Source: Candidatus Wolbachia massiliensis
GTDB lineage: Bacteria; Pseudomonadota; Alphaproteobacteria; Rickettsiales; Anaplasmataceae
DNA length: 45,196 bases
Direction of reading: 5' to 3'
NCBI RefSeq assembly: GCF_014771645.1
Contig: NZ_CP061738.1
Location: forward strand, 953,011-998,206
Within the stretch, counting starts at the first letter, position 1, and each line of letters starts with the position of its first letter. Shown in pieces: positions 1 through 8,830 of this stretch. The position numbers and the translations under genes were made by a program. Below the pieces are notes generated by a model. That model did not search any database. It was not told the origin of the DNA and saw only the letters and a program-made list of their open reading frames with translations.

Positions 1-109
1 ACTCTGGCCTTACTTTTTTAACAATTTTTTCGAATTCTTCTATTTTCAATCCCGTTATATCTCGAAAATTTCTTGGGTGTTTATTTACTTTATGGTAATT
101 TAGACTCAT
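1..109 (-). CDS. IS5-like transposase, N-terminal part (runs off window)
   Basis: Reading the minus strand from an ATG at 109 gives 36 codons without a stop before the window edge: MSLNYHKVNKHPRNFRDITG followed by LKIEEFEKIVKKVRPE. The second half looks like the helix-turn-helix N-terminus of IS5-type DDE transposases. The first 20 codons recur at 23053 as the start of an unrelated coiled-coil gene. The catalytic domain lies outside the window, so integrity cannot be judged. Family assignment is from recall of similar Wolbachia transposases and is moderate. Confidence 0.55.
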   Translation of the reverse strand, partial: MSLNYHKVNKHPRNFRDITGLKIEEFEKIVKKVRPE

Positions 110-176
110 TTTCCCTCACTTCTCATCTCTCTTTTTCTTACTTTACCATCTTTTACACTATTTTGCAGCAAGTCTA
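1..176 (-). mobile_element. End of an IS5-like insertion sequence
   Basis: Positions 50-176 are the reverse complement of 22986-23112 over 127 bases with one mismatch. The shared block covers the transposase start codon and the upstream leader, and ends at a tip reading (minus strand) tagacttgctgcaaaatag. The sharp end of identity near 174-176 in both places suggests the IS terminus. On the other side the element abuts a fragment of an Rpn-family gene, so it appears to have inserted in or beside that gene. Confidence 0.6.
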
Positions 177-272
177 CACTTTTTTGAACATTCCCCAAAC
201 AACCGGTTTTTCACACGATGAAATAATACAACTTCAGGAAGATAGCGCCCTGTGAATGTTCAAAAAAGTGTG
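177..272 (+). pseudogene. Tail fragment of an Rpn-family gene
   Basis: Codons ending at 255 read SHDEIIQLQEDSAL and stop. This nearly matches the C-terminus SHDEIKQLQEDSAP of the degraded Rpn copy at 43376-44129. The downstream sequence to about 350 also matches the flank of that copy in inverted orientation. Only the last codons survive (about 197-255). The piece acttttttgaacattc occurs at about 179-194 and in inverted form at 255-270, so the fragment sits between inverted repeats. It cannot encode a functional nuclease. Confidence 0.6.
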
Positions 273-340
273 TCAAGCCGAATTTTTCAATTCAATTTGA
301 TTTTCAATCTACCAGAAAAGAAAATATCAAGTTAAGAAGG

Positions 341-421
341 TCCAATTAGACAGAGCCATAGTCCATTTTGCTCTACCTTTTTAAGCACAATATATCAAGG
401 CATTTGTACTAGGCTCTGTCC
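341..421. repeat. Short interval bounded by inverted GGCTCTGT motifs
   Basis: The left edge carries agacagagcc and the right edge taggctctgtcc, an imperfect inverted repeat about 60 bases apart. The same taggctctgt word occurs just after the Rpn pseudogene at 11507 and at about 43272, beside another Rpn copy. It is probably a remnant of an insertion-sequence end or a small non-autonomous element. No coding potential was seen. Confidence 0.35.
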
Positions 422-430
422 AAAGCTGTG

Positions 431-1636
431 CTATCTTTCACGACCTGTATTTACTTCATTCACTTTAGGAGTGTTAGCAGGCGTTATTGCTGGATTCTCA
501 AGTTGTGTTACTTGTTTTAAGCTTTCACTTATACCCTGATCTTGACTTAAAATTTTATCAAAGTTTTTACTTTGCTGATGACCGTTCACCACACTCACCT
601 TCAAGCCTGGACTTTCATGATTAAAGGATTCACCAGGTTGGATATTATATTCCTTACCATTAATATTTAAGTTAATTGTATTAGCAAGAGCAGTTGTACC
701 TTGTTGCAGATGTTGTTCCGTTTCAGGCTTTAACTGATTACTGGTAACATTAATAGTGAGATTAAGAGCTTTATCTTGATAATTAAAAGTCTTTTCTGGC
801 TCTAAATCAAACTGCTTTCCGTTTATGTTTATGAAAGAACCTTGATTCATGCTTTTTTGTTGTTCTTCGCTATTTGGCATATTTCTTTGAGCATCGCCTT
901 TCATGTTACGAGTGTTCTTTACACTCTTTTCATCTTCATCTAAAAGTTTTTCTAGTACCTTTTTAATAAGGCGCTTAAGAAGACTAAATAAACCTTCTTC
1001 TTTTTTTCCATGATCTTCTTGCGGTTGAGGCGTATTATCCTTTCTATTTGACTCAGGCTTTTTATCACTGGATTTCTCTCTTGTAGGACTTCTACTCACC
1101 GAGAAGGAACCAACAGCTTGTGATGCCGTATTTTTTTTAAGATTGCTAGCTGCCTCTTGAAATTCTGGATTATCACGCAACCCTTCGACCTTTGATGGTT
1201 GCATGTCTGTTTGCATGGAAACCTCTTTTCGTTCATTCTGTTCAACACTTTTACCTTCTGCTTTACCTTCTGCAGTAGTTTCTCTCGGAGCATCTTGAAG
1301 TTTTTTGTTATCTTGTGACTCTGCAACTTTTTCACTTCTAAAGATGCCCTTTCCTTCATATTGTCGATCAAGCTCAGCAATCCTTTCAAAGTCTTGATGT
1401 ACTTTTTCAGTTGCATGACTCTCTCGACTTTCAAGTTCTTTGCTTAACTCAGCAACATTTTTCATTTTGCTCTCAAGCTCTTTATTTTTTTTAGCATTCA
1501 GAGCCTTTGTTCTTTTTGCAATGTAACCAACCTTTTCTTCTAATGAAGCACCTTCTGAAAAAGCACCTGGAGAACGTTCAAAAACATCTTTAAATTTTTT
1601 TTCAACATTTTCTTGTGTATTTTTAATCTGAGCCAT
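431..1636 (-). CDS. Hypothetical disordered/coiled-coil protein with two NING repeats
   Basis: This 401-residue protein is not one I recognise. Residues 1-95 are charged and probably helical or coiled coil. Residues 100-210 are low-complexity, rich in K, E, S and Q, with RKEVSMQTDMQ around 137-146. A basic amphipathic stretch (SLLKRLIKKVLEKLL) spans 218-232. The C-terminal half holds two related units beginning INGKQFDLEP (271-280) and INGKEYNIQP (325-334), each followed by hydrophobic alternation like a small beta unit. There is no signal peptide or membrane segment. The start follows an aggtaataggt ribosome-binding region. It resembles lineage-specific Wolbachia proteins; an effector role is only a guess. 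Confidence 0.75.
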   Translation of the reverse strand: MAQIKNTQENVEKKFKDVFERSPGAFSEGASLEEKVGYIAKRTKALNAKKNKELESKMKNVAELSKELESRESHATEKVHQDFERIAELDRQYEGKGIFRSEKVAESQDNKKLQDAPRETTAEGKAEGKSVEQNERKEVSMQTDMQPSKVEGLRDNPEFQEAASNLKKNTASQAVGSFSVSRSPTREKSSDKKPESNRKDNTPQPQEDHGKKEEGLFSLLKRLIKKVLEKLLDEDEKSVKNTRNMKGDAQRNMPNSEEQQKSMNQGSFININGKQFDLEPEKTFNYQDKALNLTINVTSNQLKPETEQHLQQGTTALANTINLNINGKEYNIQPGESFNHESPGLKVSVVNGHQQSKNFDKILSQDQGISESLKQVTQLENPAITPANTPKVNEVNTGRER

Positions 1637-1808
1637 ACCTATTACCTATAAAGCTATTATTTAACCAGTATATTAGTCAATTATATAAAAATAGTTAATA
1701 TAACTTCCAATAAAGGATGGTTTTTTCGATCACCAAGAACGTTCTATTTATATTTTTTTCATTAAAATGTTATTTACTTATTAACTTAAAATATATAACA
1801 ATATAGAG

Positions 1809-2447
1809 ATGAACAATAGCCCATTAGCAGTAGTATTTGATTGGGATAATACCTTAGTTGACACTCAAGATAATATTTTTAATGCTGTTAGGCATACTAT
1901 AGACTCAATGGGGTATAGTAATAAAGCTGCTGATAGAAATTCCCATGAGTCAAGAAAGAGCTACATGATCAGTTTGTTTGGCGATCAGTGGAAAAAAGCA
2001 AACCAGATATATCAACAATACTTAGATGATGCACTGTTGCAAAATATTACACTGAATCGAGGAGTAGAAAAAATGTTGCAGACATTGAAAAGCTACAATA
2101 TATATCTGGCAATAGTAAGTAATAAGAAAAATACTAACTTACGTAAGGAAGTTACTTATTTCAAACTAGATTCTTACTTTGAAAGAGTAGTTGGCTCATG
2201 TGATACTGCAGAAGATAAACCATCTGCAACTCCATTATTGTTTGCACTGGAAGAGAGTACATTGCCTATAAGTAGAGAAAATGTGTTTTTCATTGGTGAT
2301 AGCATCACAGATATTTTGTGTGCACAAAATGCTAGTTGTTTGCCTATTGTGTACGGCCAACCAATAAGTGGCTACGAAAATTTGTTATGTTTTCAACATT
2401 TTGATAAACTTACAGATTTCATAGTAAAGTATTTAAAAGATAGGTGA
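1809..2447 (+). CDS. HAD-superfamily hydrolase, phosphoglycolate phosphatase-like
   Basis: The product is 212 residues. HAD motif I is FDWDNTLVD at residues 10-18, with the nucleophile Asp11 and the acid/base Asp13. A motif II-like AIVSNKKN lies mid-protein, followed by a downstream Lys in EDKPSATP. Motif IV is GDSITDILCA near residue 160. A helical cap of roughly 70 residues lies between motifs I and II, as in the Gph/PGMB subgroup. The cytosolic substrate cannot be named from sequence. The stop overlaps the ATG of the next gene (TGATG), so the two are probably translationally coupled. Confidence 0.85.
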   Translation: MNNSPLAVVFDWDNTLVDTQDNIFNAVRHTIDSMGYSNKAADRNSHESRKSYMISLFGDQWKKANQIYQQYLDDALLQNITLNRGVEKMLQTLKSYNIYLAIVSNKKNTNLRKEVTYFKLDSYFERVVGSCDTAEDKPSATPLLFALEESTLPISRENVFFIGDSITDILCAQNASCLPIVYGQPISGYENLLCFQHFDKLTDFIVKYLKDR

Positions 2448-2950
2448 TGACTACTATTACAGAGATTGCCAGTATACAAAGGCGCTTTTGTGCGTATTTA
2501 ATAGATGTAGCAATTTTATTAATTCCAACCTTGCTAATCATACTGTTGTTAGAGAGTTTTCCGTTGATTTTACATTTATCATATATGTGTGTAAATTGTG
2601 GTTACTTCACATATTTTATATCTTCAAAAACTCAAGCAACTCCTGGTCAACAGTTAATGAATATACATACTATAAACTTAGACAATTTTAAAATAGACAT
2701 GAGTTTAGCGTTTAACAGAAGTATCTCTCAGTTTTTTCTTCCTCTATTGAACAGCATAATAATTATCCTTGGTGAATTTTTCCAAGACCAAGACTTATTA
2801 ATAATTACTTTTAATATGTTAAAAGTAATTATAGTGTTGCTTACCATCTGCTGGTATTTTATGGCTTATTTATCTGAGAAAAGACAGACATATCATGATA
2901 TGCTATTTGGTACGGTTGTTGTAAAAGGAACTATTAAACAATTGCTATAG
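2447..2950 (+). CDS. RDD family membrane protein
   Basis: The protein has 167 residues from the ATG at 2447, chosen over the in-frame GTG at 2444 because it forms the TGATG overlap with the upstream stop. The N-terminus IQRRFCAYLIDVAIL has the R...AYLID pattern of RDD domains and leads into transmembrane segment one. A second hydrophobic stretch is interrupted by the conserved-type TPGQQLMNI loop, and further membrane helices lie near 95-115 and 125-145. RDD proteins are inner-membrane proteins, some implicated in ion transport, but the function here is unknown. It lies in a plus-strand run with the HAD gene, bfr and SURF1. Confidence 0.82.
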   Translation: MTTITEIASIQRRFCAYLIDVAILLIPTLLIILLLESFPLILHLSYMCVNCGYFTYFISSKTQATPGQQLMNIHTINLDNFKIDMSLAFNRSISQFFLPLLNSIIIILGEFFQDQDLLIITFNMLKVIIVLLTICWYFMAYLSEKRQTYHDMLFGTVVVKGTIKQLL

Positions 2951-3001
2951 TTTTTATTGTTATATAGATTATATTGATGAATTAAAATATAGAGGAATAT
3001 T

Positions 3002-3478
3002 ATGAGTAAAGAGATAGTAAAACATTTTAATAAATTACTGACCAACGAATTAACTTCTGTACGCCAGTATCTTTTGCATTCTACAGTTCTCAAAGATAAT
3101 GGGATTAATAAACTTGCAGAAAAGATGAAAAACGAGCTTAACGAGGAACTTGAGCATGCGAATAAGTTGGCAGAAAGAATTTTATTGCTTAAAGGTATAC
3201 CAAACTTTCAAGATACAAATGAAATCTCAAAGTATGATGGAGAGTTTACAAAAGATACAATACAGAAAATCTTAGCAGATAATTTCAAATTAGAAGAAAA
3301 AGGTTTAAAAGACTATAAAGAGGCGATTTCTGTTGCTGAAGAAGAAAAGGATTTTGTTAGTGTAATATTACTAGAAGAGCTATTAAAAAGTGAGGAAGAG
3401 CACTTACATTGGATTGAAGAGCAAATTAACCTTATTGAGCTTATTGGTGTTGTGAATTACCTAAAAACACAAATATAA
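3002..3478 (+). CDS. bfr: Bacterioferritin
   Basis: The length is 158 residues, the family norm. It is a four-helix ferritin that oxidises Fe(II) and stores iron in a 24-mer shell. The ferroxidase ligands are all present: Glu16 (TNELTS), Glu49 and His52 (EELEHA), the Glu in the KLEEKG helix, and the Glu and His of SEEEH. Aligned to E. coli Bfr, the haem-ligating Met52 falls on Leu50 here, so the usual bis-Met haem site appears to be missing. The start has a gagg ribosome-binding site. The next gene (SURF1) begins 1 base after the stop. Confidence 0.93.
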   Translation: MSKEIVKHFNKLLTNELTSVRQYLLHSTVLKDNGINKLAEKMKNELNEELEHANKLAERILLLKGIPNFQDTNEISKYDGEFTKDTIQKILADNFKLEEKGLKDYKEAISVAEEEKDFVSVILLEELLKSEEEHLHWIEEQINLIELIGVVNYLKTQI

Positions 3479-3479
3479 G

Positions 3480-4094
3480 ATGTTAAAAAAAATAGTATTT
3501 GTTTTAATTATACCTTGTTTACTTCTCTTTTTTTTAGGACTGTGGCAATTATTTAGGTTGAATTGGAGGAATGGTATTATCAAAAATATGGATCTTCCAG
3601 TTGTTCATCTGTTATCCAGTGATGATCTTGCAAAGTTTAACTACAGACATGTCAAGATTGATGGAATTCTGAGTGACATAGAGCTATATGTTTTTGCAGG
3701 ACAACACGGCTATCATGTATTGTCTCCTATGTTACTCACTACTGGGCGTTACATGTTAGTGAACAAAGGAATAGTCAGAGAAAAAAAAGAGGAAAAAGCA
3801 AAAATTGAGAAAGTAGTTGCTAATGGGGTTTTATATTGTAATGGAAGTAAAAGCAAAGCCTGGTTGATCAAGAATGATATTGCTTCGAATACGTGGTTTA
3901 CCCTAAATACAAAAGAAATCTCCAATGAATTAGGTATTAAGCTAGAGAAGTGTATATTGTGGCAAGAAGGTCTGGGTGGTATACAGCCAATGAAACACTT
4001 AGAGTATGCGATAACTTGGTTTGCGCTTGCCTTAATTTGGTTGATTATGTGTATAGTTTATTATAGACAAAACAAATGTCACTCCAGTGGCTGA
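3480..4094 (+). CDS. SURF1 family cytochrome c oxidase assembly protein
   Basis: The 204-residue protein has the SURF1 layout: an N-terminal membrane helix (about 4-23) running into GLWQLFRLNWR (the family G.WQ..R..WK signature), a periplasmic/intermembrane domain with a RHVKIDG strand and HGYHVLSP, and a C-terminal membrane helix (about 178-196). SURF1 proteins help insert haem a into cytochrome aa3 oxidase. The gene starts 1 base after bfr and converges on sucB, whose stop is 2 bases away. It is slightly shorter than mitochondrial SURF1, as usual in Rickettsiales. Confidence 0.88.
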   Translation: MLKKIVFVLIIPCLLLFFLGLWQLFRLNWRNGIIKNMDLPVVHLLSSDDLAKFNYRHVKIDGILSDIELYVFAGQHGYHVLSPMLLTTGRYMLVNKGIVREKKEEKAKIEKVVANGVLYCNGSKSKAWLIKNDIASNTWFTLNTKEISNELGIKLEKCILWQEGLGGIQPMKHLEYAITWFALALIWLIMCIVYYRQNKCHSSG

Positions 4095-4095
4095 A

Positions 4096-5268
4096 TCACA
4101 CTTCCAAAACTAATCTGTTTGGATCTTCTATGTAATTTTTTATCTTAACAAGGAAAGTCACTGCTCCTTTGCCGTCAACTATTCTGTGATCGTAAGAGAG
4201 CGCAATGTACATCATAGGCCTGATTTCAATTGAGTTGCCCACAGCAACTGGCCTGTTTTGTATTGAATGCATGCCAAGTATTCCAGACTGTGGAGGGTTT
4301 ATTATCGGAGTGGAAAGGAGCGAACCGTATACTCCGCCATTTGAGATAGTGAATGTTGCACCTTCCATTTCTGACACTTGTAATTTCCCCTCACGAGCTT
4401 TTTTGCCAAGAGTAGCTAAGGTTAATTCGATTTCTGCAAATGACATCTGGTCAGTATTGCGAATAACTGGTACAACAAGACCTTTATCGGTGCCAACGGC
4501 AACTCCTATATCATAATAATGTTTATATATGATTTCATCACCTGAGATTTCAGCGTTAATTTCAGGAATTTCTTTCAATGCTTGCACTGCTGCCTTTATA
4601 AAAAACGACATGAAACCAAGTTTTATTCCGTATTTCTTTTCAAAAGCTTCTTTATATTTTGCCCTGAGATCCATCACATTCTTCATGTCGATCTCATTAA
4701 ACGTAGTCAGTATCGCAGCAGTGTTTTGCGATGCCTTCAAACGAGCAGCTATCACTTGCCTTATTTTACTCATTTTTACTCGTTCTTCTCCTCGTTCCCC
4801 GCTTGCTATACTTTTTGGCAGTTCGTATTGTTTCACCGCAGGCTGTTCAGCTTTGTTTATATGGTTTATTACATCTGCTTTTGTTATTCTGTCTCCCATG
4901 CCAGTTCCTTTGACACTTTCTGCGTTAATTGCATTTTCTTCCATAATTTTACGTGCTGACGGAGCGTCTTTTTTAACAGGACTTTCGCTTTTATCTTCTT
5001 TTTTTGTTTCTTCTTTTACTTCCCCTATGGAAAGTTTCGCTAATAATTGATCAGGGCTTATTACATCATCTTCTTTCACAAGAAATTCAGTTATTTGCCC
5101 TGAAGCTTCTGCAGTTAATTCAAGCGCTGTTTTGTCAGTTTCAATTTCAAAGATCAAGTCATCTACTTTTACTGCTTCGCCAATATTTTTCTTTATTTTG
5201 ACTATACCTTCCGTGACCGATTCACCACCTAAAGTTTTTGGTGCTCTGATTTCTATAATTTTGCTCAT
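4096..5268 (-). CDS. sucB: Dihydrolipoamide succinyltransferase (E2 of 2-oxoglutarate dehydrogenase)
   Basis: The protein has 390 residues. An N-terminal lipoyl domain (1-75) carries the lipoylation Lys46 in [13 protein letters not shown] charged linker is followed by a peripheral-subunit-binding domain (about 103-137, [12 protein letters not shown] to [10 protein letters not shown]). The catalytic acyltransferase domain is about 165-390, with the active-site HRIVDG near the C-terminus. It transfers succinyl groups to CoA in the TCA cycle. The domain order and the single lipoyl domain fit SucB rather than a multi-lipoyl pyruvate E2. The gene is monocistronic here, with no sucA or lpd beside it. 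Confidence 0.93.
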   Translation of the reverse strand: MSKIIEIRAPKTLGGESVTEGIVKIKKNIGEAVKVDDLIFEIETDKTALELTAEASGQITEFLVKEDDVISPDQLLAKLSIGEVKEETKKEDKSESPVKKDAPSARKIMEENAINAESVKGTGMGDRITKADVINHINKAEQPAVKQYELPKSIASGERGEERVKMSKIRQVIAARLKASQNTAAILTTFNEIDMKNVMDLRAKYKEAFEKKYGIKLGFMSFFIKAAVQALKEIPEINAEISGDEIIYKHYYDIGVAVGTDKGLVVPVIRNTDQMSFAEIELTLATLGKKAREGKLQVSEMEGATFTISNGGVYGSLLSTPIINPPQSGILGMHSIQNRPVAVGNSIEIRPMMYIALSYDHRIVDGKGAVTFLVKIKNYIEDPNRLVLEV

Positions 5269-5362
5269 AAAACAACCTTTCGTATAAACTTGCTATAGAT
5301 TTATACATGAAAAGAAACGTATAATAAACTAATAAATTTATTTAGGATTAAAAAGAAGCCTC

Positions 5363-6082
5363 TTATAACTTACCTTTAATTAGCCTAACCCACGCGTGCC
5401 AATCTCTCTCACCAAGATTGCTTTCGAAAGACAAAAGGTCCTTTACAGCTTTTGAGCAAATTTCTTCATTCGGAACTGATAATTCCCTATTCATTGCTAA
5501 CGTCAAACACTGAGTTTTGCATGCCTGTTCTAAGTGATATGTGTAAAACATAGCTTCTTGTATAGTCCGGCCACATGTTATAGATCCATGATTGCGCATT
5601 AACATCACAAAATTTCCTTTCAGATCAGCTATTAATCTCTGTCCTTCTGCGTCATCAAGTGCCAGGGAGTTATAATCATGATAAGATATTTTATTATAAA
5701 AGTGCAGTGCCCATTGACTTGTTGGAAGTAGCCCATCTTTTAGGGAGGAAACTGCTACGATAGAAGGTGTGTGCAAATGAAAAATTGCTTGAATGTCTTT
5801 TCTTGCTTGATAAATGAAGCCGTGGATTATATAGCCAGTTCTGTTATATTGATATTCTCTGCCTTCAATCACATTTCCATCAAACGATATTTCCATTAAT
5901 GAATCTTCATTCACTTCATTAAAGCGTATACCAAATGGATAAATGTAAAACGACTTTTTATCCTCAGAACGTACCGATAGGTGAGTATATGTATGATCAT
6001 CCAGTTTCAGGTAAGACAAAATCTGATATGCGTAGACTAGGTCTCTTTTTACTTTGCTCTTTGTTAACAATACTATCCCCAA
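5363..6082 (-). CDS. Class II aldolase/adducin family protein
   Basis: The 239-residue product belongs to the class II aldolase/adducin domain family. Visible features are the early LSVRSED segment, the metal-binding [13 protein letters not shown] and the later [12 protein letters not shown], where the second His pair would complete a Zn site. The start at 6082 is a TTG, supported by an AGGA 8 bases upstream; no nearby ATG fits. The enzyme's substrate is unknown: bacterial members include fuculose-phosphate aldolase and methylthioribulose dehydratase, while others resemble adducin heads. No neighbours suggest a pathway. Confidence 0.85.
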   Translation of the reverse strand: MGIVLLTKSKVKRDLVYAYQILSYLKLDDHTYTHLSVRSEDKKSFYIYPFGIRFNEVNEDSLMEISFDGNVIEGREYQYNRTGYIIHGFIYQARKDIQAIFHLHTPSIVAVSSLKDGLLPTSQWALHFYNKISYHDYNSLALDDAEGQRLIADLKGNFVMLMRNHGSITCGRTIQEAMFYTYHLEQACKTQCLTLAMNRELSVPNEEICSKAVKDLLSFESNLGERDWHAWVRLIKGKL

Positions 6083-6278
6083 CTAAGATTTCCTGAAGAT
6101 TTATACAAGAAAAGAGGTTCACGGTAAACTTATACTTTTTAGCTTGAATTGGACGAATGAAGAAAAGGTGCCATTAATTCTTGTTAAATAATTCATTGCT
6201 ATATAATCTAAGGAGCCTGTATAGAATTTATGTTTTTAATTACATAATATCTTAACTATAAAAATAATTTTCTATATA
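6083..6278. other. AT-rich intergenic spacer
   Basis: This 196-base spacer lies between divergently transcribed genes. It is AT-rich and must hold promoters for both sides, but no convincing -35/-10 pair or repeat was identified. Confidence 0.4.
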
Positions 6279-6968
6279 ATGTTTCAAATGTTTTTAAAGC
6301 TTAAGTTTCATGTTATTATGAATATAGATTTTAACATTATAAACAACATGATAAACATTGATACAAAAAAACAGATTACAGGATTTTTCGTATATATTAT
6401 TGGCTTTTCAGGAAGTGGTAAGCTTTCTACGGCAATAGAATTATCCAACATGATAGACGCATTGATCGTAAACAGCAATTTTTCTAACAACATTCAAGTT
6501 CGTTCTATATATGATAATGTCTTTGAATATGACCAAATCCCTGAAGAAGTCCAAGATAGAATATACAACGTTGCACAAATTATGCTTCAGGCAATAGAAG
6601 CCTATCCAATCCACTCAAAAAATTACATATTTATTGATGAGTTGATGAAAAATAACGACCATAACATCAAGATGTACAATTCAGTGGTAGAGCTGAGTAA
6701 AAGAATGGATACAAAAATTCTTCCTATAGTGCTCAAGTGTAATCTGCCCACATTACAAAAGCGCATTAAATTAAAAAGACAGAGAGAAAACAAAAAGGTT
6801 GTCAATGTCAGTAACATTGTAGAGAAATTTAGGACTTGCAATTTATTTATACCACCTAGTGCTATAGAGATAGATAATTCAAATATGAGTATCAAAGGGG
6901 TAGCCGAAGAAATAACAAGTCAGATGTGCAGACTTAGCCAAATTGACAGAATTTACTTAAAAGGGTGA
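6279..6968 (+). CDS. P-loop kinase-like/AAA protein of unknown function
   Basis: The 229-residue product has a P-loop after a short hydrophobic strand: GFSGSGKLSTA at about 42-52. This is the GxxGxGK[LY][ST] variant seen in small predicted AAA-type kinases. A Walker-B-like strand, NYIFIDELM, lies near 110-120. LKCNLPTLQKRIKLKRQREN resembles the basic lid of nucleoside kinases. I cannot name a substrate. The true start is uncertain: ATGs at 6279, 6288, 6318 and 6348 are all in frame and none has a good ribosome-binding site. The gene converges on tsaB. Confidence 0.65.
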   Translation: MFQMFLKLKFHVIMNIDFNIINNMINIDTKKQITGFFVYIIGFSGSGKLSTAIELSNMIDALIVNSNFSNNIQVRSIYDNVFEYDQIPEEVQDRIYNVAQIMLQAIEAYPIHSKNYIFIDELMKNNDHNIKMYNSVVELSKRMDTKILPIVLKCNLPTLQKRIKLKRQRENKKVVNVSNIVEKFRTCNLFIPPSAIEIDNSNMSIKGVAEEITSQMCRLSQIDRIYLKG

Positions 6969-6969
6969 T

Positions 6970-7584
6970 CTATAATAATTTCATATACTGAGGCTCATTT
7001 AGATATAGAGCTTCAACTTCATTTAATTTTTGTTTGTTTTCTAGCCTATAATGTACTAACAGTCCCACATGGCTAGCATTTAATTTTGGTAAATTGCAAT
7101 CCATATATGTAATGCTGTTACTGTCTGTTATCCCAGTGTCCAAACACTGGGATCCGGTAACTACATCCGGACCTGATAGTGGCAATAAATTGCAATCAAA
7201 CAACTGCGTATAAAACCCCTGAGCATTTTTGATTATAGCCCTGATATTTTTTTTGTTATTTATACAAAGCAAAGATATTGCGTATGCCTGTACCTCTAAT
7301 GCATTAATCCCGTATAATGGTTTATTTGTAACAAGATTTATGCCTTTTGCAGCCGATATACCAACTCTGATTCCAGTAAAACTTCCCGGTCCAACTACTA
7401 CTGCTAAATGGTCTATTTTGTCGTAGTTATAGTTGTGTTTATCAAATAGAGTGTTTAAAATTTGAAAAAACGACTCTGCATGACTATTGCTGGCGGAATT
7501 GCATTCTACAAAGCATTTGCCATCATAATCAATTATCGCTATTGAACTACCAATACCTACAGTATCAATCGCTAGAATGGACAT
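6970..7584 (-). CDS. tsaB: tRNA threonylcarbamoyladenosine biosynthesis protein TsaB
   Basis: The 204-residue protein starts [10 protein letters not shown] and carries [20 protein letters not shown], the hallmark of TsaB, the ASKHA-fold partner of TsaD in making t6A37 on ANN-decoding tRNAs. The C-terminal half is interrupted by a Wolbachia-type palindrome translated in frame (about residues 137-158, [20 protein letters not shown]). The C-terminus is shorter than typical. Its ATG overlaps the stop of the upstream symporter gene (TAATG), suggesting coupling. Confidence 0.9.
   Translation of the reverse strand: MSILAIDTVGIGSSIAIIDYDGKCFVECNSASNSHAESFFQILNTLFDKHNYNYDKIDHLAVVVGPGSFTGIRVGISAAKGINLVTNKPLYGINALEVQAYAISLLCINNKKNIRAIIKNAQGFYTQLFDCNLLPLSGPDVVTGSQCLDTGITDSNSITYMDCNLPKLNASHVGLLVHYRLENKQKLNEVEALYLNEPQYMKLL
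7130..7153. repeat. Protein-coding palindromic element inside tsaB
   Basis: ATCCCAGTGT and ACACTGGGAT form a perfect 10-bp inverted repeat with a 4-base loop. It lies inside the tsaB reading frame without breaking it. The same core recurs in murD, addA and intergenic repeats of this window. Confidence 0.85.
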
Positions 7585-8714
7585 TATTTAAGCTTATCAT
7601 AGAGTTTTGTAAACATTATAGTAAAAGCACCATTACCCATAACGTTTGCTGAAGTTATTATTGGATCAAATACTACATATAATGCTGTAATTAACGAGAG
7701 CATCTCTGGAGAGAATTTAAGATATTTTTCAAGAATAGGCAGCATTACCACAATTCCTCCTGCCGGAACTGCAACGATAGCGAACTTAAACAATAAAAAA
7801 TAAAGAAGGAAAGTTATATAGTCTGTTGTCGATAATGTGTAACCGGAAGTAATTACCATTGATAATATTATAATAAAAAAGCAATCACCCACTAAATGAA
7901 AGCTAGCAGTTATTGGTACAACAGATGATACTAGATCAGGTTGCTTTACATTTTTTTTGCTTCCTGCAAGAGTAAGTGGCATGGTTGCATTACTAGACAT
8001 CGTGCTCATTGCAGTAATAAATGCCGGTACCATATTGCTTATACTAGCTATCCAGCTTGTGATCTTGAATGAATTTGCTGCTCCATATAAGAAAAAAACA
8101 TAAAGGTAAGTTATAGACGTTATAATAACAAAAATTATCGAGTAATCATTAAATATCATAGATAGAACTTGATCATGTTGCATCTTTAAAACAAGTCCAA
8201 GTACAAATATCGGAATAACCGGTGTCAAAAGCACTTTCAGAACAAACAGAGTCAAATCTGACATTTTGCGTGAGAGCTCTTTGCTTCTATTGGGTAGCAG
8301 AATAGATGCTGCTATGCTAGATACAAATCCATAAGCAAGAGCATGAAAGTTAGAAAGCAGCATGGGAAGCTTAAAAGACCATAAAGGAGCAATTGTTTCT
8401 TCATACGTTATATCCTGTATTGAATAAGTATTTTGTATGATAAAATGCCCAACAGAATAAGCTATTAAACTTGAAGCTAGGTTTGATAAGAAAATCGTTA
8501 TAATAAGTAGTAATATAAACTTTATAGCTGATTGCTTGAGATTATTAACACTGCTAAAAATCAACGCAAAAACAACAAAAGGCATTATAAATAGTAAGAT
8601 CTCCTTGATGCTCAGGCTTATTGAGTACAAAAAGGTTTTTACTTCTATGGGAACTAAATGACCAAAAAATACAACTGAAGTGATAACAGCAAGTAAAGTT
8701 AATAGTTGTAACAT
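7584..8714 (-). CDS. Dicarboxylate/amino acid:cation symporter (SDF/DAACS family)
   Basis: The 376-residue polytopic membrane protein has about eight hydrophobic helices. The family features visible are [22 protein letters not shown] near the N-terminus, a serine-rich reentrant-loop region ([18 protein letters not shown]) and a C-terminal [17 protein letters not shown] corresponding to the NMDG-type substrate/Na+ loop. Such carriers import glutamate, aspartate or C4-dicarboxylates with Na+ or H+. The specific substrate is not determined. An intracellular bacterium with a TCA cycle (compare sucB) would plausibly take host amino acids or dicarboxylates through it. It is followed by tsaB with a 1-base overlap. 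Confidence 0.88.
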   Translation of the reverse strand: MLQLLTLLAVITSVVFFGHLVPIEVKTFLYSISLSIKEILLFIMPFVVFALIFSSVNNLKQSAIKFILLLIITIFLSNLASSLIAYSVGHFIIQNTYSIQDITYEETIAPLWSFKLPMLLSNFHALAYGFVSSIAASILLPNRSKELSRKMSDLTLFVLKVLLTPVIPIFVLGLVLKMQHDQVLSMIFNDYSIIFVIITSITYLYVFFLYGAANSFKITSWIASISNMVPAFITAMSTMSSNATMPLTLAGSKKNVKQPDLVSSVVPITASFHLVGDCFFIIILSMVITSGYTLSTTDYITFLLYFLLFKFAIVAVPAGGIVVMLPILEKYLKFSPEMLSLITALYVVFDPIITSANVMGNGAFTIMFTKLYDKLK

Positions 8715-8830
8715 GTTCTAAATATAGCAATATCCTACAAATATAATGTGGTAAGTTGGTTTTCAAGTAAAGAAAAACTATCCAAATTGCTGCTGAACAT
8801 TAGACCTGCGCCTCCTCTCCTGTCATCCCA

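Noticed and set aside
4529-5050. 173-codon plus-strand frame opposite sucB
   Set aside because: sucB is a clear enzyme with all motifs; the opposing frame is hydrophobic noise from its antisense.
6279-6968. Degenerate P-loop because GK is followed by Leu
   Set aside because: GxxGxGK[LY][ST] is a normal variant in some small AAA-type kinases, so loss of function cannot be claimed.
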